From NCBI GenBank assembly GCA_029946075.1, contig JAQSDT010000738.1, positions 1 through 13,044 of the forward strand: DNA of 13,044 bases, read 5' to 3'. Position numbers and translations under genes: made by a program. The DNA comes from a bacterium (GTDB taxonomy: Bacteria > Pseudomonadota > Alphaproteobacteria > Rhizobiales > Xanthobacteraceae). Shown here piece after piece: positions 1 to 6,810 of this stretch. The notes beneath the pieces were generated by a model. It did no database searches, had not been told where the DNA came from, and saw nothing but the letters and a program-made list of their open reading frames with translations. How positions within the stretch are numbered: position 1 is the first letter of the stretch; every line of letters starts with the position of its first letter.

Positions 1-1
1 C

Positions 2-38
2 GATCTGTTCGGAAAAGCGTAGCCACTTTTCCGGATCG
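2..38. repeat. dispersed intergenic palindrome (GATC...CGGAAAAG/CTTTTCCG)
   Basis: The arms CGGAAAAG (10-17) and CTTTTCCG (26-33) are perfect inverted repeats around 8 bases, with GATC flanking both sides (2-5 and 34-37). From memory, intergenic repeats with GATCCGGAAAAG-like arms are very common in Bradyrhizobium genomes. The repeat lies five bases beyond the stop codon of the minus-strand gene that follows, so it could also fold at the 3' end of that transcript, although it has no T-run. Confidence 0.6.
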
Positions 39-42
39 TGCG

Positions 43-810
43 CTACAGCGACGAGGACGTGACGATGTGCAGCCGCAGCCATTCCGACGGCGGCACATCG
101 GTCTGACGCTTCTGCTCGGAGTTCCTGTCGACGATGTCGAGCAGTTCCGGCTCCACGCCCATCTCACGCAAATAGCGGCGGAACTGTTCGTTGAACAGCG
201 TGGTCAGGCCTTGCCGCCGCTCGTCCGAAACATTGGGGGCCACGCGGTTCCTGATCGCCATGCCGCTCAGGATCATCCTGGTGCCGGCGGGCAGGGTGCG
301 GTGGACGCCGCCGGCCAGCGTCAGCACGCAGGCGAGATCGCAGAGATTGTCGTTCAGGGTCACCTTCGCCTCGAGCGGGCCGCCCGGGCGTTTCAACGCG
401 AAGCAATCCACCTCGCTCCTGCCGTGGCACACCTCGACGTCGGTGGTGCCCGCCGTGGTGTCGATACCGCGGTCGCGCAAAATGCGGCCGAGGCTGGTCG
501 CGACGTTCAGATTGGCTTCGCCCCAGGCGTGGATGATGACGGGGAGCTTTTTGCCGGCCTGACGGTCGAGGATCGCGATCAGTCGCTTGTGCGTGTCCCA
601 CTGCACGGTGCCTTCGGCAGCAATCCATTCCGAGCAGCCCCGGCCGCAGGCGTCGTCGGCGCCGCGCGCAACGTAGAAAATCATGGCGTCGACGGGCGAG
701 CCGATGCCGCCGATCGCCGGGCGGCGCGGGTCCTGCGCCTGCGCGCCGCCGGCTGCTACAAACAAGATGAATGCGCCGAAAACGATCCTGCGCAGGAACG
801 AAGCACGCAT
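43..810 (-). CDS. secreted ClpP-fold (COG3904-like) protein, probably catalytically inactive
   Basis: A 255-residue protein starting at the ATG whose first base is 810, chosen because GGGAG lies 8 bases upstream and the reading begins with a clean signal peptide (MRASFLRR, hydrophobic 9-22, Ala-Gln-Ala near 23-25). An upstream in-frame ATG at 870 would bury this signal. The mature part resembles periplasmic ClpP/crotonase-fold proteins of the COG3904 type: a strand at MIFYVARG (43-50), a Gly-containing turn and helix NVATSLGRILRDRG (102-115), then a Cys-x-x-x-Cys stretch CDLACVLTLAGG (157-168) where active relatives usually read C-x-S-x-C. The expected nucleophile Ser is Leu159, and the later Gly-Val-His is replaced by Leu-Ser-Gly (181-183). 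Six cysteines (55, 59, 128, 136, 157, 161) suggest disulfides. It follows panC by 81 bases on the same strand with no clear terminator between, so cotranscription is possible. Family assignment is moderately sure; function is unknown. Confidence 0.7.
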   Translation of the reverse strand: MRASFLRRIVFGAFILFVAAGGAQAQDPRRPAIGGIGSPVDAMIFYVARGADDACGRGCSEWIAAEGTVQWDTHKRLIAILDRQAGKKLPVIIHAWGEANLNVATSLGRILRDRGIDTTAGTTDVEVCHGRSEVDCFALKRPGGPLEAKVTLNDNLCDLACVLTLAGGVHRTLPAGTRMILSGMAIRNRVAPNVSDERRQGLTTLFNEQFRRYLREMGVEPELLDIVDRNSEQKRQTDVPPSEWLRLHIVTSSSL

Positions 811-891
811 GCCCAATACTCCCGGCACGTCAGCGGCTGAAATACTCCACCAGCGCAACGCATTCGGCAAGCGGGGATGCGGGGGAGCCGG

Positions 892-1743
892 TCAAACCCC
901 GATATTGTCGATCAGCCGGGTCTTGCCGAGCTTGGCCGCGACGAGGATTCGGAGCGGGCCATCCTTGATGGAGGAGACCGGCGCCAGCGTCTCGGCGTGC
1001 CGTGCCTCGAAATAGTCGAGCGCGAAGCCGGCGCCGGTGACGAGTTCCCGTCCGGCGGCCATCGCGCTCTCGAAGGCGTCGCCCGCCTTGAGCCTGCGGG
1101 CGCTCTCTTTCATGGCGCGGTAAAGCGTGATCGCGGTCTGTCGTTCGTCGGGCGAGAGGTAGACGTTGCGTGACGACATCGCGAGACCATCGCGTTCCCG
1201 CACCGTGCGCGAGCCGACCACCCGGACGCCGAGATCTAGATCGCGGGCCATCTGCGTCACCACCCGCAGCTGCTGAAAGTCCTTTTCGCCGAAGATCGCA
1301 ACATCGGGCCGGACTTGCGTGAACAGCTTGCCGACGACGGTGGCGACGCCGCCGAAGAAATGCGGCCGGAAACGATCTTCGAGGCCCGCGACCGCCGGCC
1401 CTTCGGGCACGATCCGCGTCGCAAAACCGTCCGGATACATCGCCTTGACGTCCGGGTTCCAGATCAGGTCGACCTTCTCGGCGGCGAGTTTGGCAATGTC
1501 GGCCTTCCAGGTACGCGGGTACGAACCGAAATCTTCCGTCGGCGCGAACTGGGTCGGATTGACGAAGATCGAGACGATGACTTTCTGTGCGCGGCGTTTG
1601 GCCAGCCGAACCAGCGACACATGCCCGTCATGGAGCGCTCCCATGGTCGGCACCAGTGCGACCGCGGCCTTTCGGGCGCGCAAGCCGTCGACGGCGCGGC
1701 GGAGTGCGGGAACGGTGCGGACGACCATGGGGCTTCGCGACAT
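892..1743 (-). CDS. panC: pantoate--beta-alanine ligase (pantothenate synthetase)
   Basis: A 283-residue cytoplasmic enzyme, the normal family length. It joins D-pantoate and beta-alanine with ATP to make pantothenate (vitamin B5), the precursor of coenzyme A. The nucleotidyltransferase-fold signature MGALHDGH (34-41, the HIGH motif) binds ATP. PTQF (63-66) and FGEKDFQQL (151-159) are typical pantoate and nucleotide site segments, and MSSRN (189-193) is the KMSKS-like loop. The ATG at 1743 gives a natural N-terminus; an internal ATG at 1728 would also keep every motif. No panB lies beside it in this window. It is divergent from mipZ across 274 bases. Confidence 0.97.
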   Translation of the reverse strand: MSRSPMVVRTVPALRRAVDGLRARKAAVALVPTMGALHDGHVSLVRLAKRRAQKVIVSIFVNPTQFAPTEDFGSYPRTWKADIAKLAAEKVDLIWNPDVKAMYPDGFATRIVPEGPAVAGLEDRFRPHFFGGVATVVGKLFTQVRPDVAIFGEKDFQQLRVVTQMARDLDLGVRVVGSRTVRERDGLAMSSRNVYLSPDERQTAITLYRAMKESARRLKAGDAFESAMAAGRELVTGAGFALDYFEARHAETLAPVSSIKDGPLRILVAAKLGKTRLIDNIGV

Positions 1744-1817
1744 CTGGGCTCGATCTTCTGCAGTTAACGACGGGGTGAAAGGGCAGCGCGCCCCACGCCG
1801 GACAGCCGGCGGCCGAC

Positions 1818-1845
1818 CATATAAGGCCGGAACATTGCCGCCAAG
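1818..1845 (-). promoter_or_regulatory. candidate panC promoter
   Basis: On the minus strand CTTGGC (1840-1845) and TATATG (1818-1823) are separated by 16 bases, a reasonable sigma-70 -35/-10 pair, with the predicted start about 70 bases before the panC ATG. The -35 match is only fair. On the opposite strand TTGACC (1970-1975) followed by GAAGAT (1993-1998) is a weaker candidate for mipZ, and it would leave almost no leader before the mipZ ribosome binding site. Confidence 0.35.
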
Positions 1846-2017
1846 GTAACCAGGGGATGGCCGCCATGCGGCGAGCCCGAAGCGATATCGCCGCCGGCGT
1901 CAACGGCGATCGGATTCATCATTAAGGCAGCCAGAGCGAACGCTTCGAAAGCGCGGTCGCGCATTTCGCTTGACCGCAGGCGCGCGTGATTTGAAGATAA
2001 ACGGCGAGGGTTGAGTC

Positions 2018-2941
2018 ATGTTGGTGCAGGCGAGTCAGGGGCAGTCCGGTTCGGCGCATGTCGTCGTGCTGGGTAACGAGAAGGGCGGGTCGGGGAAGTC
2101 CACCACCGCCCTGCATATCGCCGTCGCCCTGATGAAGGCCGGACAGCGCGTCGCCACCATCGATCTCGACTGCCGCCAGCAGAGCTTCACCCGCTACATC
2201 GCCAACCGCAGCGCATGGGCGCGCCGCACCGGCCTCGGCCTCGAAATCCCCGTGCATTTCTGCATCAAGCTCGGCGAGACGATGCAGATCGCCGACAACG
2301 AGAATTCCGAGTTCCAGCAATTCATGGAAGCGGTTGCCAAGGTCGAGCGTTCGTTCGACTTCATCGTCATCGATACGCCGGGATCGGACTCCTATCTGAT
2401 GCGGCTGGCGCATTCGATGGCCGACACGCTGGTGACGCCGATCAACGACAGCTTCCTCGATTTCGACGTGCTCGGCACCGTCGATCCCGCCACCTATTCG
2501 GTGACCGGCGAGAGTCATTACGCGGAGATGGTGCGCGACAGCCGGCGCGGGCGCCGCCAGCTCGACGGCGCGTCGACCGACTGGATCGTGGTGCGCAACC
2601 GCCTGTCGATGATCGGTTCGCGCAACAAGCAGCTCGTTGCCGACAGCCTGAAGGACCTTTCGCTGCGGCTCGGCTTCCGTTCGATCGACGGTTTCGCCGA
2701 GCGCGTGGTCTACCGCGAATTCTTTCCGCGCGGCCTGACCGCGCTCGACGATATCGACGAGGCGACGCTCGGCACGCGGCCGAGCCTCGGCCATGTCACG
2801 GCGCGCGAGGAAGTGACGAGCCTGCTGCGGCAGTTGAAGCTGCCGCTCGACGAGCGCGGCCGCCGCCGTGCCGCCAACCGCGCCGAATGGTTCACCCAGG
2901 TCGACAAGCCGCTCGAAGTCCACGACATCATCAGCGCCTGA
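2018..2941 (+). CDS. mipZ: division plane positioning ATPase MipZ (ParA/MinD superfamily)
   Basis: A 307-residue ParA-like P-loop ATPase. In Caulobacter MipZ is recruited by ParB at the chromosome origin, forms a bipolar gradient and inhibits FtsZ polymerisation, so that the Z-ring forms at midcell. Visible motifs are the deviant Walker A KGGSGKST (22-29, signature lysine 22), the A' motif DLD (49-51) and Walker B FIVIDTPG (115-122, Asp119). Segments such as DLDCRQQSFTRYIANR and NDSFLDFDVLG are characteristic of MipZ rather than of ParA or MinD. The ATG at 2018 is preceded by GCGAGGG ending 7 bases upstream. It is a little longer than the Caulobacter protein, mainly at the N-terminus and in the middle. 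It is convergent with the SAF oxidoreductase gene. No parAB is nearby, as is usual for mipZ. Confidence 0.93.
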   Translation: MLVQASQGQSGSAHVVVLGNEKGGSGKSTTALHIAVALMKAGQRVATIDLDCRQQSFTRYIANRSAWARRTGLGLEIPVHFCIKLGETMQIADNENSEFQQFMEAVAKVERSFDFIVIDTPGSDSYLMRLAHSMADTLVTPINDSFLDFDVLGTVDPATYSVTGESHYAEMVRDSRRGRRQLDGASTDWIVVRNRLSMIGSRNKQLVADSLKDLSLRLGFRSIDGFAERVVYREFFPRGLTALDDIDEATLGTRPSLGHVTAREEVTSLLRQLKLPLDERGRRRAANRAEWFTQVDKPLEVHDIISA

Positions 2942-2959
2942 ACGCCGACATGGCGTTTT
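2941..2959 (+). terminator. short hairpin overlapping the mipZ stop codon
   Basis: AACGCC (2941-2946) and GGCGTT (2952-2957) are perfect arms around GACAT, followed by further T residues (2956-2959 are all T). It starts on the last base of the mipZ stop codon. The stem is short and the T-run brief, so termination is plausible rather than certain. The T-run also forms the left edge of the dispersed palindrome next to it. Confidence 0.4.
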
Positions 2960-2989
2960 CAAGCGAAGCGGGTTTCCGGTTCGCGTGAA
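2958..2989. repeat. dispersed intergenic palindrome between convergent genes
   Basis: Arms 2958-2971 (TTCAAGCGAAGCGG) and 2976-2989 (CCGGTTCGCGTGAA) are complementary except at two positions, with a GTTT loop. This matches my memory of a very common Bradyrhizobium intergenic repeat of the type AGCGAAGTGGATACCGGTTCGCGTGAAG. It sits between the 3' ends of mipZ and the SAF oxidoreductase gene, a typical location for such elements, and may protect or end both transcripts. Confidence 0.6.
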
Positions 2990-3028
2990 GGCGCACGCTC
3001 GTGGACGTTCATCCGATCTCCGCAAGCC

Positions 3029-4378
3029 CTATCCATTCGGCTGGCGGAAGGCAGCTTCCATCTCGCGGCGAACGCGTACGGCGAGACCGTTTGGATCGTA
3101 CTCGACGTCAGACCACTTCAGGCGCTGACCTTGCTCGATGTCGGACTTGAGCTTGACCTGGTGGGCGAGGCCGAGCGGCAGGTAGCCCTGCTTGAGCGAG
3201 GCGTCGGCAGGGGTCTGCTTGCCCCAGACGCAAAAACCACCTTCGCCATCGAGCATCTCGCCGGCCTTCAGCTTGCGCTTGGCGGTCGCGATGACGTCCG
3301 AATTGAACATGATCGGCGCGCCGGTCGGCTCGTTGCGCAGTGCGGCGGAGGCGACCGAGATGCCGAGCTCGAGCCCGATCATGTGGATCGGCCGGTACAG
3401 CGAGGCATATTTGCCGGTCTTGTCCGGCAGCATGCTATATTCGCGGAAGCATTCCTCGGTGTAGGCACTGTCGCTCTCGAACACGACATAAGTGCCCATC
3501 ACCAGGCTCTGCGGCACGTCGGTGCCGTCACGGTAGACCGAGGAGGTGACCTCGGTGACACCGGATTTCTCCAGCACGCCACCGTCGGATTTCGGCTTGC
3601 AGATTTCGGCGTGCTCGAAGCGGGTGGCCGGCGGGAAGGACAGGCCGTCGCTCTGCGCATGCAGTCCGGTGGCGTTGCAGACCGCGGTCATCTCGATGCC
3701 GGACTTGGTGCCGTCGACGAACGAGTTGAACATCTTCGGATTGATCGAGTTGCGATCCTTGATCTTCATGTATTTGTCGAGAATGTCCCACACCGTGTCC
3801 GGCGTCGACTGGTGATAGGTCGGGTGATAGCGCGTGCCTTTGCCGGCGGCGACGACCTTGAAGCCCGCCGCGCGCGCCCAATCGACGTGGTCGGCGATCA
3901 GCGCCGGCTGGTCGCCCCAAGCCAGCGAATAGACCACACCTGCCTGCCTGGCCTTGCGCGCCAGGATGGGACCTGCGACCGCGTCGGCCTCGACATTGAC
4001 CATCACGATATGCTTGCCGTTCTCGATCGCCTTCATCGCGAAGCGGATGCCGGCACCGGGATCGCCGGTAGCCTCGATGATCACTTCGATGGCGGGGTGA
4101 GTGATCAGCGCGTCGGCGTTGTCGGTGACAATGGTGCTGCCGTGCTTGAGCGCGTCGTCGATTGACGTTGCCGCATATTGCGCATCAGGCCAGCAGCCGA
4201 GCTTGAGTTGCGCGTGGGCGCGTGCCGTGTTGAGGTCGGCGACGCCGACCAGATGCATGCCGTCGGTCTGACGCACCTGCGACAGGAACATCAAGCCGAA
4301 TTTTCCGGCCCCGATCAGGCCAATGGTGACCGGCTTTCCGGCCGCCTGCCGTTCCAGCAACATACGATGAAGGTTCAT
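3029..4378 (-). CDS. NAD(P)-dependent oxidoreductase with C-terminal SAF domain (COG4091, homoserine dehydrogenase-like)
   Basis: A 449-residue protein with an N-terminal Rossmann fold: GLIGAGKFG (20-28) holds the GxGxxG dinucleotide motif, and the acidic residue in VGVADLN ends the second strand. The middle part, with EATGDPGAG and the conserved GDQPALIADHVDWAR segment, matches the predicted homoserine dehydrogenase-like group COG4091. The C-terminal ~85 residues (from GEGGFCVWGK; includes LPLGLAHQVKLKSDIEQG) look like a SAF domain, which is why homologues are sometimes mislabelled FlgA-like. The substrate is unknown; it is probably a hydroxy acid or sugar-acid derivative, not homoserine. 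The start at 4378 has AGGGAA about 6-8 bases upstream. A LysR-type gene lies just upstream in the same direction, 141 bases away, and is a likely regulator. Confidence 0.85.
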   Translation of the reverse strand: MNLHRMLLERQAAGKPVTIGLIGAGKFGLMFLSQVRQTDGMHLVGVADLNTARAHAQLKLGCWPDAQYAATSIDDALKHGSTIVTDNADALITHPAIEVIIEATGDPGAGIRFAMKAIENGKHIVMVNVEADAVAGPILARKARQAGVVYSLAWGDQPALIADHVDWARAAGFKVVAAGKGTRYHPTYHQSTPDTVWDILDKYMKIKDRNSINPKMFNSFVDGTKSGIEMTAVCNATGLHAQSDGLSFPPATRFEHAEICKPKSDGGVLEKSGVTEVTSSVYRDGTDVPQSLVMGTYVVFESDSAYTEECFREYSMLPDKTGKYASLYRPIHMIGLELGISVASAALRNEPTGAPIMFNSDVIATAKRKLKAGEMLDGEGGFCVWGKQTPADASLKQGYLPLGLAHQVKLKSDIEQGQRLKWSDVEYDPNGLAVRVRREMEAAFRQPNG

Positions 4379-4519
4379 TTGGGATTCCCTGGCGTTCCTC
4401 TGGCGACGGCGGTTTGTTGCAGCCGTGAGGCCCGGTTGCGTCCGCCCGTTCGCCGGAAACGTTAGGCAGCGGGGAATCCGAGGGCAATTCAGTTTATCTG
4501 CTGCGACGATGTAGGCAGG

Positions 4520-5413
4520 CTAATCAATTCGCTCGCGCCAGGTGTCGCGCTCACGCCGCAGCCAGTCGAGGAAGGTGCGGGTCTTGCGGTGGCGCAGATG
4601 GCCGTGCGGGCACACGATCCACTGTGTCGAGAGCGTCAGCTCCGGCGGATTCTTCACCGGACAGACCAAGCGACCGTCACTCAATTCGCGCCAGGCCAGC
4701 AGTTCGCTCTCCAACCCGATGCCGAGGCCGTTGACCGCGGCATCGATCGCCATATGGCTGCGATCGAACAGCACGCGCTTCCATCGCCCGCTCGTTTCGA
4801 CGCCGGCCTGGATGAACCAGCGGGGCCATTGCATCTGCGATTTCACCGAATGGATCAGTCGTTGCTTGAGCAGGTCTTCTGCGGAGAGACTGCCGGGCGC
4901 AAAGGACGAGGGGGCGGTGAGCGGGAGGAACCGTTCCTTGCCGAGGCTCTCGACGAACAAACCTGGCCATCCGCCTTCGCCGTGGCGGATCTCGATGTCG
5001 ACGTTTTCTTTACGGAAATCGGTCGGTTCATTGGTGCCGTCGAGCCGCAATTCGATGTCCGGATTGGCGTCGACGAAGCTCGCGAGCCGCGGCAGCAGCC
5101 ATTTGCTCGACACGCTCGGGGCGGCGCGCACGGTCAGCGTGGTGGCGGAACGGATGCCACGGACATGCTGCGTCACGTCGGTGATGTGCTCGATCTCGCG
5201 GCTGATCATCTCGAAATAACGCTCGCCGGCTTCGGTCAGCGTGATGTTGCGGCCGATGCGCGAGGTGAGCGCCGTGCCGAGGTGCAGTTCCAGCGACTGA
5301 ATCTGCTGGCTGACCGCCGATGGCGTCACCCGCAACTCGCCCGCCGCCCGCGAAATGCTTCCCGCGCGCGCCACCGCGTGGAACACGATGATGGCGCGAA
5401 ACGGAATCTGCAT
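4520..5413 (-). CDS. LysR-family transcriptional regulator (GcvA/AmpR-like)
   Basis: A 297-residue regulator of standard LysR length. The N-terminal winged helix-turn-helix spans roughly residues 1-60, with SISRAAGELRVTPSAVSQQI (18-37) as the helix-turn-helix. The start FRAIIVFHAVARAGSISRAA and the C-terminal effector domain with WPRWFIQAG and GLGIGLESELLA are typical of the GcvA/AmpR subgroup. It probably binds DNA as a tetramer and responds to a small metabolite. The ATG at 5413 is preceded by AAAGAG at about 7 bases. It lies upstream of the SAF oxidoreductase in the same direction, so control of that gene is the simplest inference; the inducer cannot be read from the sequence. Confidence 0.9.
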   Translation of the reverse strand: MQIPFRAIIVFHAVARAGSISRAAGELRVTPSAVSQQIQSLELHLGTALTSRIGRNITLTEAGERYFEMISREIEHITDVTQHVRGIRSATTLTVRAAPSVSSKWLLPRLASFVDANPDIELRLDGTNEPTDFRKENVDIEIRHGEGGWPGLFVESLGKERFLPLTAPSSFAPGSLSAEDLLKQRLIHSVKSQMQWPRWFIQAGVETSGRWKRVLFDRSHMAIDAAVNGLGIGLESELLAWRELSDGRLVCPVKNPPELTLSTQWIVCPHGHLRHRKTRTFLDWLRRERDTWRERID

Positions 5414-5422
5414 GCTCGAACT

Positions 5423-5439
5423 CTTTAGTTCAGCTAAAG
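5423..5439 (-). promoter_or_regulatory. LysR-type palindrome overlapping the regulator's own ribosome binding site
   Basis: CTTTAG (5423-5428) and CTAAAG (5434-5439) form a perfect inverted repeat around TTCAG. The 15-base core TTTAG-N5-CTAAA fits the T-N11-A pattern of LysR boxes. It begins 10 bases upstream of the LysR ATG and covers its Shine-Dalgarno, which suggests negative autoregulation. A related half-site (TAGTTCA) recurs about 20 bases further upstream, near 5451-5458. Confidence 0.55.
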
Positions 5440-5704
5440 TGACGGCGAATATAGTTCAATTGTCCCCTATGACCAGCGACTTAGGCCCGGCCTGCGGCGA
5501 CCCGCGGCAGAGGGGGCCGAGGGGAACCAACCCCGGATTTTTACGGACCGAAAGCGTACCCCGATGCCTCCGACATCGGAACCGATGGTGTAAAAATCCA
5601 TTTTCGTTAGACTTTTAGCGATCGGTCGAACCGGAGTTTCCCTGGCGGCGTCGTATAGGTCGGCGAGGCTGATTTTGGGCCGACTGAGCGGGTGCACAAG
5701 GGTT

Positions 5705-5719
5705 GGGTGCGACGCACAA
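5705..5719. promoter_or_regulatory. PhaR-like operator upstream of the alpha/beta hydrolase
   Basis: TGCGACGCACAA (5708-5719) fits the TGC-N3-GCA type of site bound by the polyhydroxybutyrate regulator PhaR in Rhizobiales and Rhodobacterales, including the form TGCRNYGCASMA that I recall for Bradyrhizobium. With the preceding G it is a 13-base exact match to the site in the phasin promoter at 10725-10737. The left arm is weaker here (GGGTGC instead of TTGTGC). It lies about 124 bases before the hydrolase ATG. Confidence 0.5.
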
Positions 5720-5752
5720 CGATCAGGCGGTCAATACACAACATTTAGCCTT

Positions 5753-5774
5753 TATGTCACGCCACCGTGACATA
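5753..5774. promoter_or_regulatory. perfect operator-like palindrome upstream of the hydrolase
   Basis: TATGTCAC (5753-5760) and GTGACATA (5767-5774) are perfect 8-base arms around GCCACC. The TGTCAC-N6-GTGACA core has the size and symmetry of a site for a dimeric repressor or activator. It does not match the CRP (TGTGA-N6-TCACA) or FixK/FNR (TTGAT-N4-ATCAA) consensus. It overlaps the -10-like sequence TATATC (5773-5778), so binding would probably affect hydrolase transcription. The regulator is unknown. Confidence 0.5.
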
Positions 5775-5842
5775 TATCATCAAGAAGAGACCGGAAGAGT
5801 CTCAATCAGGATTAGCCTCTGACAGGGGGCGCGAGGAAGACA

Positions 5843-6721
5843 ATGAAACGTGGAATTACCGTTCTGCTTTCACTCTCGGTACTGGTCACTATCGCGTATT
5901 TCACCGCGAGCAAGTGGGCCATTCGCCATGAGACGATCTCGTTCCACGACGCCTCGCGCGACAACCGCCTGGTGGCCGTCAACGTTGCCGTTCGCCGCGA
6001 CAAGGAAATGCAGGCCGACGCCGGCCTGATCAAGCTGCCGGTCGCCGTGCTCAACCACGGCAATACCGTCAAGCACACCGAGTATTCGTTCCTCGCCAAC
6101 GTCTTCGCTGCGCGCGGCTACCTCGTGATGAGCCCGCAGCACGATTTGCCGACCGACCCGCCGATGGTGACCAAGACCGGCGAGCTCTATGTCGGCCGTC
6201 TGCCGCAGATCCAGCGCGGCGTCGCCAACATTCATTTCGCGATTCACGAGATGAAGAAGCTGCAGCCCAATGCCGACTATGAAAAGGTGACGATGGTCGG
6301 GCATTCGATGGGCGGCGACATCACGATGTATTTTGCGCAGAATTTTCCCGACGAGATCAAGAAGGTCGTGACGCTGGACAATCTGCGCGTGCCGTTCCTG
6401 ACCGAAGGCAAGTTCAAAATCCTGTCGTTCCGCTCGAAGGATACGCATTTCAAACCCGACCCCGGCGTCGTGCCGGACGACGAGCAGTGCGAGCAGGCCG
6501 GCATCACCGTCGTGAACACTGAATTCCAGCACAATGACATGCGCGACACCGGACCGGATGAGGCGAAATCCTCGATCCAGTCGATGCTCGACAAGTTCCT
6601 CGACGACGACAGCAAGAGCAAGCTGAAGCCGGTGACGACCAAGATCCCGGACATTCTCACCAGCAGCCCGGGACCGGTGCCGCTCGCTTCCAATCCGGTG
6701 AAGAACAAGGCCACCAACTGA
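5843..6721 (+). CDS. membrane-anchored or exported alpha/beta hydrolase
   Basis: A 292-residue serine hydrolase. A hydrophobic N-terminal stretch (residues 4-23) after Lys-Arg acts as an uncleaved anchor or signal, placing the enzyme in the periplasm. The alpha/beta-hydrolase core shows an oxyanion-loop sequence NHGN (71-74) and the nucleophile elbow GHSMGG (153-158, Ser155). Likely triad partners are Asp200 in RSKDTHF and His230 in FQHNDM; these two are my assignment by position. The C-terminal ~45 residues are Lys/Pro/Ser-rich and probably disordered. The start is clear, with GAGGAA 5-6 bases before the ATG. The substrate is unknown; esters or lipids are likely. The upstream PhaR-like site hints at carbon-storage control, but an exported enzyme would not reach cytosolic polyhydroxybutyrate granules directly. 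Confidence 0.85.
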   Translation: MKRGITVLLSLSVLVTIAYFTASKWAIRHETISFHDASRDNRLVAVNVAVRRDKEMQADAGLIKLPVAVLNHGNTVKHTEYSFLANVFAARGYLVMSPQHDLPTDPPMVTKTGELYVGRLPQIQRGVANIHFAIHEMKKLQPNADYEKVTMVGHSMGGDITMYFAQNFPDEIKKVVTLDNLRVPFLTEGKFKILSFRSKDTHFKPDPGVVPDDEQCEQAGITVVNTEFQHNDMRDTGPDEAKSSIQSMLDKFLDDDSKSKLKPVTTKIPDILTSSPGPVPLASNPVKNKATN

Positions 6722-6810
6722 CGGCGGCGTGATCGCGGCGGAATACCGGCCGGATTGACCCGGATGCGGCGCCGACCCACATAGAGCGTGCATCCTGCTT
6801 GCGAGCGCGC

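Larger units (their letters stand above)
5414..5842. other. 429-base intergenic region between divergent LysR and hydrolase genes
   Basis: Besides the LysR palindrome, this stretch holds a small hairpin (CCGATG 5561-5566 with CATCGG 5574-5579), a PhaR-like site (5705-5719) and a separate 22-base palindrome (5753-5774). A 76-codon open frame on the minus strand (5467-5697) reads through the centre, but I recognise no family in it and it has no convincing ribosome binding site. Bases 5580-5630 are visibly more AT-rich than the surrounding genes. It may be a decayed gene or mobile-element remnant, but I cannot demonstrate that. Confidence 0.5.

Noticed and set aside
1922..3025. 367-codon minus-strand open frame antisense to mipZ
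   Set aside because: It overlaps the well-supported mipZ gene along its length, and its His/Arg/Ala-rich composition is typical of an antisense shadow in high-GC DNA.
3131..4165. 344-codon plus-strand open frame antisense to the SAF oxidoreductase
   Set aside because: It lies opposite a conserved gene, matches no family I know and has shadow-like composition.
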